From contig CAYLPJ010000059.1 in the NCBI GenBank assembly GCA_964385465.1, forward strand, positions 1 through 40,384: a stretch of DNA of 40,384 bases, read 5' to 3'. The notes beneath the pieces were generated by a model. It was not told the origin of the DNA, made no database searches, and saw only the letters and a list, made by a program, of their open reading frames with translations. Shown one piece after another: positions 34,059 to 40,384 of the stretch (within the stretch, counting starts at the first letter, position 1; every line of letters starts with the position of its first letter). The translations under genes were made by a program, and so were the position numbers. Origin of the DNA: CAYLPJ01 sp964385465. Lineage in GTDB: Bacteria > Planctomycetota > Phycisphaerae > SM23-33.

Positions 34059-34109
34059 GGCGGCGCCGGGCGCGGCAGGGCCTGCCCCGGCGCCGCACCC
34101 GGCGCCGCC
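34059..34109 (+). terminator. Large GC stem-loop between rpmG and tRNA-Trp
   Basis: GGCGGCGCCGGG (34059-34070) and CCCGGCGCCGCC (34098-34109) are perfect 12-nt complements; inside, GCGGC (34072-34076) pairs GCCGC (34092-34096) and GGG pairs CCC around CCTG. It could terminate or attenuate the tuf-rpmG transcript, or mark RNA processing ahead of tRNA-Trp. No T-tract. Confidence 0.55.
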
Positions 34110-34122
34110 GAGCGGACCCCAC

Positions 34123-34195
<73 letters not shown>

Positions 34196-34259
34196 GTGAC
34201 GGAAACGCCGAGTACGCCGGCGGCGCCGGCCCGGACCAGCGACGAAGGACGCACGCACC

Positions 34260-34652
34260 GTGGGACTGTTCGACATCTACAAGCGAGGCCAGGGCCGCTA
34301 CGCCCGGGTGGTGACCTTCGTGGCCGCGATGGTGATCGGCCTCGGCGGGGCGTCGGCATTGAGCGACCGGTTGGCGCCGTACGTGCCTCCGCTGGCGCAG
34401 TACGGCATCCCGGCGCTGGCGCTGGCGCTGCTGGCGGCGGCGATGTTCTGGATCGTCAACCGCCCGAAGTCCGCCGATTTCCTGATCGCCACCGAAGGCG
34501 AGATGAAGAAGGTCTCCTGGTCGAGCAAGAAGGAAATCGTCGGCTCCACGAAAGTGGTGGTCGTGGCCATGTTCATCCTGGCCGGAGTCCTGTACGCCGT
34601 CGACATCGCCTTCGCCGTCCTGTTCGCCTCCATGGGCGTAACGGGCGACTAA
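34260..34652 (+). CDS. secE: Preprotein translocase subunit SecE
   Basis: A 130-aa membrane protein of the SecYEG translocon. Three hydrophobic segments are visible: VVTFVAAMVIGLGGASAL (about 18-35), YGIPALALALLAAAMFWIV (48-66) and VVVVAMFILAGVLYAVDIAF (99-118). The conserved amphipathic stretch ATEGEMKKVSWSSKKEIVGS precedes the last helix and is diagnostic for SecE. Three helices resemble the E. coli form rather than the single-helix form of many bacteria. It starts with GTG at 34260, with AAGGA 10 nt upstream. It follows tRNA-Trp and precedes nusG by 32 nt, the usual order. Confidence 0.93.
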   Translation: MGLFDIYKRGQGRYARVVTFVAAMVIGLGGASALSDRLAPYVPPLAQYGIPALALALLAAAMFWIVNRPKSADFLIATEGEMKKVSWSSKKEIVGSTKVVVVAMFILAGVLYAVDIAFAVLFASMGVTGD

Positions 34653-34684
34653 CAGACCGCTCTCCCCCAGCCGGAAGACGAGCT

Positions 34685-35242
34685 ATGGCCAAGCAGTGGT
34701 ATGTCCTTCGGGTCGCCTCGAACAAGGAAGAGGTCGTCCGCGAGGCGCTGGAACGCAAGGTGAAGATCGAGGGGCTCGAGGAGAAGATCGGGCGCATCCT
34801 CGTGCCCACCGAGCGCCGCCCCTCGCCCCGAGGCCGCGCCGGCGAGAAGAAGAAGTACGTCGAGCGGAAGATGTACCCCGGCTACGTGTTCGTGGAAATG
34901 GAACTGGAGGAGGACGGGCGGATCGGCGAGGACGCGTGGTTCCTCATCCGGGAGACCACCGGCGTGGGCGACTTCATCGGGCCCTCGGGCAAGCCGACGC
35001 CCATGCGGCAGATCGACGTCGACAAGATGCTCATGCAGGTCGAGAAGGCCCAGGAAGGCGGGCCCGTCGCCGTCGACTTCGAGAAGGGCCAGCAGGTCAA
35101 AATCAAGGAAGGGGCCTTCGAGAACTTCGAGGGCACCGTCGAGGAGGTCCTGCCCGACAAGGGCCTCGTCCGCGTCGAGGTCACCATCTTCGGCCGGCCC
35201 ACGCCGGTCGAGCTGGAATACTGGCAGGTGGAGAAGGCGTAA
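34685..35242 (+). CDS. nusG: Transcription termination/antitermination factor NusG
   Basis: A 185-aa protein. The NGN domain (AKQWYVLRVASNKEEVVREAL, MYPGYVFVEMEL, VGDFIGPSGKPTPM) binds RNA polymerase. The C-terminal KOW domain (about 130-185) reads GQQVKIKEGAFENFEGTVEE. NusG increases elongation and links RNA polymerase to Rho or the ribosome. A charged insert (ERRPSPRGRAGEKKKYVER) sits in the NGN domain; extra residues here are also seen in other phyla. The ATG at 34685 starts the conserved WYV block. It lies 2 nt before rplK, implying one transcript. Confidence 0.95.
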   Translation: MAKQWYVLRVASNKEEVVREALERKVKIEGLEEKIGRILVPTERRPSPRGRAGEKKKYVERKMYPGYVFVEMELEEDGRIGEDAWFLIRETTGVGDFIGPSGKPTPMRQIDVDKMLMQVEKAQEGGPVAVDFEKGQQVKIKEGAFENFEGTVEEVLPDKGLVRVEVTIFGRPTPVELEYWQVEKA

Positions 35243-35244
35243 CC

Positions 35245-35673
35245 ATGGCCAAGGAAATCGTAGCGAAAATCAAGCTCCAGGCACCCGGCGGGCAGGCGAC
35301 CCCCGCGCCGCCGATCGGGCCGGCCCTCGGGCAGCACAACGTCAACATCGGGCAGTTCGTCTCCCAGTTCAACGAACGCACCCGCGAGTACAACGGGATG
35401 CCCATCCCCGTCGTCATCACCGTCTTCGGCGATCGGACCTTCACGTTCGACACCAAGAGCCCCCCGGCCGCGGCGCTGCTGAAGGAAGCCGCCGAGATCG
35501 CCAAGGGCTCCGGCGTGCCCAACCGCGAGAAGGTCGGGCAGGTCACCCGCGAGCAGGTCCAGGCCATCGCCGAGCAGAAGTTCGCCGACCTCAATGCCCG
35601 CGACATGGACGCCGCCTGCAAGATCATCGAGGGCACGGCGCGGTCGATGGGCGTGGAAGTGAAGAAGGCCTGA
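35245..35673 (+). CDS. rplK: Ribosomal protein L11
   Basis: A 142-aa ribosomal protein of the GTPase centre. The N-terminal domain reads KIKLQAPGGQATPAPPIGPA with LGQHNVNIGQFVSQFN; the C-terminal rRNA-binding domain has FTFDTKSPPAAALLKEA and MDAACKIIEGTARSMGVEV. Full length for L11 (about 142). It begins 2 nt after nusG and is followed by a 188-nt gap before rplA, which carries a possible L1-binding site. Confidence 0.97.
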   Translation: MAKEIVAKIKLQAPGGQATPAPPIGPALGQHNVNIGQFVSQFNERTREYNGMPIPVVITVFGDRTFTFDTKSPPAAALLKEAAEIAKGSGVPNREKVGQVTREQVQAIAEQKFADLNARDMDAACKIIEGTARSMGVEVKKA

Positions 35674-35861
35674 CCGCCGGTCCCCGCCCGCCGGGCGCCG
35701 GCAGGCGGATTCGTCCCCGCCGGGGCGTTCCCGCGCCTCGCAACGGCGACCGCAGGGATCCCGGGGCGCAGGCCCCGTTCGAGATACACACGGCGCGCGG
35801 CGCCGGGCCGGACCACGGGCCGGAACGTGGGAGTCCGACCAGGACGAAAGAAGCGAGAACC
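35674..35861 (+). promoter_or_regulatory. rplK-rplA intergenic region with possible L1 autoregulatory site
   Basis: It holds GGGGC/GCCCC and CCGCC/GGCGG stems and, just before rplA, GTGGGAG (35827-35833), the string found in the L1-binding helix of 23S rRNA and L1 operator mRNAs as I recall it. GTCC (35833-35836) can pair with GGAC at 35842-35845 or at 35810-35813, so two folds compete. The closing helix of a classic L1 site is not convincing. Confidence 0.35.
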
Positions 35862-36575
35862 ATGGCAAAGAAACACGGCAAGAAGTACCGCCAGTGGATC
35901 GAGAAGGTGCCCGACGAGCCGGTCAGCGTGCCCCGGGCGGTCGAGGCTCTCAAGACGATGGAGGGCACGTCGTTCGACCAGACCGTCGAGTTGACGCTGC
36001 ACCTCGGCATCGACCCCCGCCAGGCCGACCAGGCCCTCCGCGGGGCGATCTCCCTGCCCCACGGCCTCGGCAAGCCCCGCAAGGTCATCGCCTTCTGCGA
36101 GGGCGAGGACGTCGAGAAGGCCCGGGCCGCCGGCGCCGTCGAGGCCGGGCTCGACGACCTCGTCCAGAAGATCCAGGACGGGTGGATGGACTTCGACGTC
36201 GCCATCGCCACGCCCAAGATGATGCGGAGCGTCTCGAAGCTCGGGCGCATCCTCGGCCCCCAGGGCAAGATGCCCTCGCCCAAGGCCGGCACGGTCGTCG
36301 ACGACGTGGAGACGGCGGTCCGGGAGTACTCGGCCGGGAAGGTCGAGTACCGCAACGACGACGGCGGCAGCCTGCACGTGCCGGTCGGCAAGCTGAGCTT
36401 CGAGCCGGTGCAGCTCGTCGAGAACATCCAGACGATGATCGACCACGTCCGCAAGCGCCGCCCGACGACGACCAAGGGCGCGTACATGAAGAAGGTGTGC
36501 ATTTCCGCGACGATGACCCCGGCGATCCTGATCAACGTGGCCAGTCGGGAGCGTGAACAGGAAGGTGCGGCATGA
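35862..36575 (+). CDS. rplA: Ribosomal protein L1
   Basis: A 237-aa rRNA-binding protein of the L1 stalk. Conserved segments are FDQTVELTLHLGIDPRQADQ, LPHGLGKPRKVIAF, GRILGPQGKMPSPKAGTVV and GAYMKKVCISATMTPAILIN. In many bacteria L1 represses its own operon by binding mRNA; a candidate site lies just upstream. The stop overlaps the rplJ ATG by 4 nt (ATGA), so L10 is probably translated by coupling. Confidence 0.97.
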   Translation: MAKKHGKKYRQWIEKVPDEPVSVPRAVEALKTMEGTSFDQTVELTLHLGIDPRQADQALRGAISLPHGLGKPRKVIAFCEGEDVEKARAAGAVEAGLDDLVQKIQDGWMDFDVAIATPKMMRSVSKLGRILGPQGKMPSPKAGTVVDDVETAVREYSAGKVEYRNDDGGSLHVPVGKLSFEPVQLVENIQTMIDHVRKRRPTTTKGAYMKKVCISATMTPAILINVASREREQEGAA

Positions 36576-37111
36576 GCAAGATGGTCAAGAAGCTGATCCG
36601 CGAGGAGTTGACCTCGCGGTTCGAGGGCGTCACGCAGCTTGCGGTGGTCGGGTTCACGGGCGTCGACGCCAACACGACCAACGCCATCCGCCAGCGGCTC
36701 GGCGAGAAGGACATCCGCGTCACCGTCGTCAAGAATTCCGTCTGCCGCCAGGCGTTCAAGGAGCTGGGCATCGGCGAGGCGGGCAGCCTGCTCGACGGGC
36801 CCTGCGCCGTCGCCCACGGGGCCGACAGCGTGGTCACCGTCGTCCGCGAGCTGCTGGACATCCGCAAGGAGACGCCGGCGCTGGCCGTCAAGGCCGCCTA
36901 CCTCGAAGGCGACCTTTTCGAGGACGAGAAGGCCGTCGAGGCGCTGAGCAAGTACCCCACGCGCGAGGAGGCGGTCGCCCAGGCGCTCCAGGCGGTTCTC
37001 TCGGCCGGGGCGAACCTTTCGGCCTGCCTGCTGGGCCCCGGCGGCCAGCTTGGCGGCATCCTCAAGAGCATCGAAGAGAAGCACGACGAAGCCGAAGCCG
37101 AGGCCGCGTGA
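36572..37111 (+). CDS. rplJ: Ribosomal protein L10
   Basis: A 179-aa protein that anchors L7/L12 dimers to the ribosome. The N-terminal RNA-binding domain has VVGFTGVDANTTNAIRQRL and RVTVVKNSVCRQAFKEL; the C-terminal helix (LKSIEEKHDEAEAEA) binds L12. Starts by a 4-nt overlap with rplA. In most bacteria rplL follows within a few tens of nt; here 272 nt intervene. Confidence 0.95.
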   Translation: MSKMVKKLIREELTSRFEGVTQLAVVGFTGVDANTTNAIRQRLGEKDIRVTVVKNSVCRQAFKELGIGEAGSLLDGPCAVAHGADSVVTVVRELLDIRKETPALAVKAAYLEGDLFEDEKAVEALSKYPTREEAVAQALQAVLSAGANLSACLLGPGGQLGGILKSIEEKHDEAEAEAA

Positions 37112-37383
37112 GCACCGCGCGACCCCGGAGCATGTGACAGCAGAACGCCGAGAGCGGAGAGCGCGAGACGGCAGAGAAGGCGGAGAGACGTATCCGGCCG
37201 GGCAGGAGCCGGCCCCGGTGTTTCCTTCTCCTCTCAGCCCTGCACTTTTTCGGCTCTGGCGAGCGAAGCGAAGCGAGCGCCAGGCTGCGGATTGGGTCCG
37301 TTACGGGCTTAAATGGGAACCACAGGGGTTTCCGCCTATCAGGCCGGCGAGTTTGGCTACAATGAAGGAATAGGGACAGCACG
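37112..37383 (+). repeat. Long rplJ-rplL intergenic region with repeat-rich stems
   Basis: No gene seen. The left part is purine-rich with repeated GAGAGCGGAGAG-like units; GAGAAGG (37174-37180) pairs with CCTTCTC (37224-37230) around an inner GGCCGG/CCGGCC stem (37196-37201, 37209-37214). Further right CTGGCG (37256-37261) pairs with CGCCAG (37278-37283) around three AGCGA units. TACAAT (37358-37363) lies 20 nt before rplL and could be a -10 element, with no clear -35. Confidence 0.5.
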
Positions 37384-37842
37384 ATGGCGGAAGAAGCAGC
37401 GGCAGCGACGGCGGAAGCCCCCGAGAGCTCGGCCCCCGAGACGTCGGGCAAGGAATTCTCCGACGAGATCAAGGCCCTGGGCGACCAGCTTGCCCAGTTG
37501 ACCCTCAAGGACGCGGTGGATCTGAAGGACTACCTCAAGGACGCCTACGGCATCGAGCCGGCGGCGGGCGGCGCGGTCATGATGGCCGGTCCGGCCGGCG
37601 GCGCCGGCGAGGAAGAGGAGGCCGAGGAGCAGACGGCCTTCGACGTGGTCCTCAAGGACGTCGGCGACAAGAAGATCCAGGTCATCAAGGCCGTCCGCGC
37701 CCTGACGAGCCTGGGCCTCAAGGAGGCCAAGGACCTCGTCGAGGGTGCTCCCAAGGCCGTCAAGGAAGGCGTGCCCAAGGAAGAGGCCGAAGAGGCCAAG
37801 ACGGCGTTGGAAGAGTCCGGCGCCACTGTCGAAATCAAGTAA
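37384..37842 (+). CDS. rplL: Ribosomal protein L7/L12
   Basis: A 152-aa acidic stalk protein that recruits translation factors. The N-terminal dimerisation domain (EIKALGDQLAQLTLKDAVDL), an Ala/Gly-rich hinge (AAGGAVMMAGPAGGAGEEEE) and the C-terminal factor-binding domain (KKIQVIKAVRALTSLGLKEA, VEGAPKAVKEG) are intact. An extra N-terminal stretch of about 25 residues rich in Ala, Glu and Ser makes it longer than the usual 120-130. The ATG at 37384 is the only good start; AGGGACAGCACG precedes it. It is followed by a 198-nt gap and rpoB. Confidence 0.95.
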   Translation: MAEEAAAATAEAPESSAPETSGKEFSDEIKALGDQLAQLTLKDAVDLKDYLKDAYGIEPAAGGAVMMAGPAGGAGEEEEAEEQTAFDVVLKDVGDKKIQVIKAVRALTSLGLKEAKDLVEGAPKAVKEGVPKEEAEEAKTALEESGATVEIK

Positions 37843-38040
37843 TCATAAGACGTTGCAACTGGAGCATCTCGGCGCCCCGTCCCGGGCCCGCTGCCGCCCA
37901 CCGCGGCGGTGCGGCCCGGTGGGGCGTCGGGTTCGTTCGGTGGGCGACCGGTGCGGGAACGACCCGCGGCGCCGCCCCCGCCGCTTCCGGCCGGGAACAG
38001 GCCGGCCGGGTCGCAGGAACGTCGTCACGAGGACACAGCC
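37843..38040 (+). other. rplL-rpoB intergenic region
   Basis: About 200 GC-rich nt without a gene. It contains a GGGCC / GGCCC-type stem with CCGCC (37892-37896) and GGCGG (37903-37907) arms and a second G/C-rich stem near 38000 (GGCCGG repeats). In E. coli this gap holds an attenuator and an RNase III site; a similar role here is only inferred. GAGGACACAG precedes rpoB. Confidence 0.4.
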
Positions 38041-40384
38041 ATGCTCAAGATGGTGACCGCTGAGAAGGTCCGGGATTTCTCCAAGGTCGGGGACGCCGCG
38101 CCGGTGCCCGACCTGATCGACATTCAGCAGTCCAGCTACGCGCGGTTCCTCCAGAAGGACGTCGAGCCTTCCGGGCGCGCCGTCGAGGGGCTCGAGGCCC
38201 TGCTGCGGGAGATCTTCCCCATCGTCAGCTACGACGAGCAGATGACCCTCGAGTACCTCTACTACGAGCTCGGCGAGCCCCGCTACGCCCCGCAGGAGTG
38301 CCGGGACCTCCGGCTGACGTACGGCCGGCCGTTCCGCATCCGCTGCCGCCTCAGCCGCCAGGACAGCAAGGACGTGCTGGAGGAGAGCATCTACCTCGGC
38401 GAGGTCCCGATCATGATCGGCGGGGGGGAGTTCGTCATCAACGGTGCCGAGCGGGTGATCGTCTCGCAGCTTCACCGCTCTCCGGGCGTGGACTTCACCG
38501 TGGAGATGCAGGAGTCGGACCGGCCGCTGCACGGCGCGCGGGTGATTCCCGAGCGCGGAAGCTGGATCGAGATGGCGGTGACCAAGAAGGACGCCCTGAC
38601 GATCCGGATCGACCAGTCCAGCAAGATCCCCGCGACGATGTTCCTGCGTGCGATGGATGAGCGGTTCGACTGCGACGCGGACATCATCCGCGAGTTCCAC
38701 CAGACCAAGGTCCTGCCGGTCGAGAAGCTGCGGGTGACGATGTACGTCGTCGAGCCCTTCGTGGACCCCGACACCGGCGAGGAGATCCTCCCCGCCGGCG
38801 GCCAGATCGGCGAGGCCCTGACGAAGATCGCGTCCTCGTCCGCGAAGAAGCTCGAGGTCATCGAGAAGGTGGCCGACCCGCTGATTCTCAACACGCTGAT
38901 GGAAGATGCCTCCGAGAGCCACGACAACGCCTTGCTGCGCATCTACATGCGGCTTCGCCCGGGCAACCCGCCCCAGTTGGACAAGGCCAAGACGCTCTTC
39001 AAGGAGAAGTTCTACGACGACAACCGGTACCGCCTGGGCAAGGTGGGGCGCTTCCGCATCAACCGGAAGTTCCACCAAGACATCGACGAAAACGACATGA
39101 CCCTCCGCCCGGAGGACTTCGTCAACACGCTGAAGTACATCCTGAACCTTCGCGGCGGGGAGGGCGTGGTGGACGACATCGACCACCTCGGCAACCGCCG
39201 GCTGCGGACGATCGACGAACTGGCGACCGACGAGCTCCGCAAGGGCTTCCTGAAGCTCCGCCGGACGGTGCAGGAGCGGATGAGCCTCAAGAACCCCGAC
39301 GAGCTCAGCAAGATCGCCGAGCTGGTCAATTCCAAGAGCATCTCGTCGAGCATCGACTACTTCTTCGGGCGCGGCGAGCTCAGCCAGGTGGTGGACACGC
39401 AGAACCCCCTCAGCCAGCTCACGCACGAGCGGCGGCTCAGCGCGCTGGGCCCCGGCGGGCTCAACCGCAAGCGGGCGGGCTTCGAGGTCCGCGACGTGCA
39501 CATCAGCCACTACGGGCGGATCTGCCCCATCGAGACGCCCGAGGGCAACAACATCGGCCTGATCAGCTCGCTGGGCATCTACTCCGGCGTCGACGAGTAC
39601 GGCTTCCTGACCACGCCGTACCGCCAGGTCAAGAAGGCCGAGGTCACCGGCAAGATCGAGAGCCTCCGCGCCGACGAGGAGATGGAATCCGTCCTCGCGC
39701 CGCCCAACTCGCTGATCCCCTCGGGCAAGGACGGCAAGCCCACGAAGCTGCCGGCCGAGCACGTGCTGGCGCGGGCCAAGGGCGACGTCCGGCTGGTCGA
39801 CGGCGACGAGGTCCAGTACGTGGACATCTCGCCGAAGCAGACCGTCGGCGTCTCGGCGGCGCTGATCCCCTTCCTGGAGCACGACGACGCCAACCGGGCG
39901 CTGATGGGCTCGAACATGCAGCGACAGGCCGTGCCGCTGATCCGCACCGAGGCGCCGATCGTCTCGACGGGCATGGAGGCGCCGGTGGTGCAGAACTCCG
40001 GCATGGTGATCAAGGCCCGCAAGGCCGGCACGGTGACGTACGTGGACGCCCAGCGGATCGTGATCGACAACGCCGACGAGTACGAGCTGCGGAAGTTCGC
40101 CAAGCTCAACGAGCGGACGTGCCTGAACCAGAAGCCGGTCGTCCGCGAGGGCCAACGTGTCAAGAAGGGCGAGATCATCGCCGACGGCAGCGGCTGCGAC
40201 GGCGGCGAGCTGGCGCTGGGGCGGAACCTGCTGGTCGCCTTCATGCCCTTCGACGGCTACAACTTCGAGGACGCGATCCTCATCAGCCAGGAACTGGTCA
40301 AGTGCGACGCGTTCACCTCGATCCACCTCGAGGAGTACGAGGTCGAGATCCGCGAGACCAAGCTCGGGCGCGAGGAGTTCACCC
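38041..40384 (+). CDS. rpoB: RNA polymerase beta subunit, 3' end missing
   Basis: About 781 codons of rpoB are present before the right edge; the frame is open to the end. Recognisable blocks: FGRGELSQVVDTQNPLSQLT (rifampicin-pocket region), HERRLSALGPGGLNRKRAGF, EVRDVHISHYGRICPIETPE and the NNIGLISSLGIYS stretch. In the rifampicin region E. coli Phe514-Met515 correspond to Val-Val, and Gln517 to Thr, while Gln513, Asp516, His526 and Ser531 equivalents are kept. MVTAEKVRDFSK at the start is short and phylum-like. rpoC presumably follows outside the window. Confidence 0.97.
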   Translation, partial: MLKMVTAEKVRDFSKVGDAAPVPDLIDIQQSSYARFLQKDVEPSGRAVEGLEALLREIFPIVSYDEQMTLEYLYYELGEPRYAPQECRDLRLTYGRPFRIRCRLSRQDSKDVLEESIYLGEVPIMIGGGEFVINGAERVIVSQLHRSPGVDFTVEMQESDRPLHGARVIPERGSWIEMAVTKKDALTIRIDQSSKIPATMFLRAMDERFDCDADIIREFHQTKVLPVEKLRVTMYVVEPFVDPDTGEEILPAGGQIGEALTKIASSSAKKLEVIEKVADPLILNTLMEDASESHDNALLRIYMRLRPGNPPQLDKAKTLFKEKFYDDNRYRLGKVGRFRINRKFHQDIDENDMTLRPEDFVNTLKYILNLRGGEGVVDDIDHLGNRRLRTIDELATDELRKGFLKLRRTVQERMSLKNPDELSKIAELVNSKSISSSIDYFFGRGELSQVVDTQNPLSQLTHERRLSALGPGGLNRKRAGFEVRDVHISHYGRICPIETPEGNNIGLISSLGIYSGVDEYGFLTTPYRQVKKAEVTGKIESLRADEEMESVLAPPNSLIPSGKDGKPTKLPAEHVLARAKGDVRLVDGDEVQYVDISPKQTVGVSAALIPFLEHDDANRALMGSNMQRQAVPLIRTEAPIVSTGMEAPVVQNSGMVIKARKAGTVTYVDAQRIVIDNADEYELRKFAKLNERTCLNQKPVVREGQRVKKGEIIADGSGCDGGELALGRNLLVAFMPFDGYNFEDAILISQELVKCDAFTSIHLEEYEVEIRETKLGREEFT

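Noticed and set aside
37843..38040. Small gene between rplL and rpoB
   Set aside because: No start with a ribosome site and no codon bias. Stem-forming GC-rich sequence explains the region better.

Overview
This is a high-GC (about 70%) bacterial chromosome segment that looks planctomycetal, probably Phycisphaerae-like. The main evidence is EF-Tu, whose switch I region reads as a KILTI-type variant of the usual RGITI, close to what I recall from planctomycete EF-Tu. The LL-diaminopimelate-type aminotransferase, the FolK-nucleoside kinase fusion and the wealth of exported repeat proteins fit, but they do not prove the lineage. The window holds core genes and envelope genes. I saw no phage, transposase, CRISPR array or rRNA.

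Layout. 1-6.6 kb: the end of a DUF4190 membrane protein, a membrane-anchored alpha/beta hydrolase, a GH3-type acyl-adenylating enzyme, a convergent TIM-barrel (glycosidase-like) protein and a Cache-HAMP-PP2C phosphatase. 7-15.4 kb: acetate kinase, a secreted LysM protein, a lipoprotein with a flagellar P-ring (FlgI)-like domain, and SMC. 15.4-22 kb: an exported FG-GAP/VCBS protein (minus strand), a DapL-like aminotransferase, an unrecognised 142-aa protein, a GH32 beta-fructosidase and a secreted M28 peptidase. 22-24.5 kb: a folate/pantothenate cluster (folK-nucleoside kinase fusion, panC, panD). 24.6-29.9 kb: envelope genes, namely Lgt with an EF-hand insertion, an HtrA-like PDZ protein that has lost its catalytic residues, and an exported TPR/HEAT-like protein. 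30.3-32.2 kb: a DUF2520 Rossmann protein and folD. 32.3 kb to the end: the translation/transcription block tRNA-Thr(GGT)-tuf-rpmG-tRNA-Trp(CCA)-secE-nusG-rplK-rplA-rplJ-rplL-rpoB, led by a textbook TTGACA-N16-TATACT promoter. rpoB runs off the right edge.

The block after 32.3 kb is the conserved secE-nusG-L11-L1-L10-L7/L12-RNA polymerase operon. The pan/folK genes supply coenzyme A and folate, and folD interconverts one-carbon folates. Lgt lipidates lipoproteins such as the FlgI-like protein in this window. The features most worth following are: (i) the LysM plus FlgI-like lipoprotein pair with no flagellar gene in view, (ii) the calcium-binding-type insertion inside Lgt, (iii) the pseudo-protease, (iv) FolD with K-to-Q and D-to-E changes at catalytic positions, and (v) several strong intergenic inverted repeats and degenerate repeat tracts.
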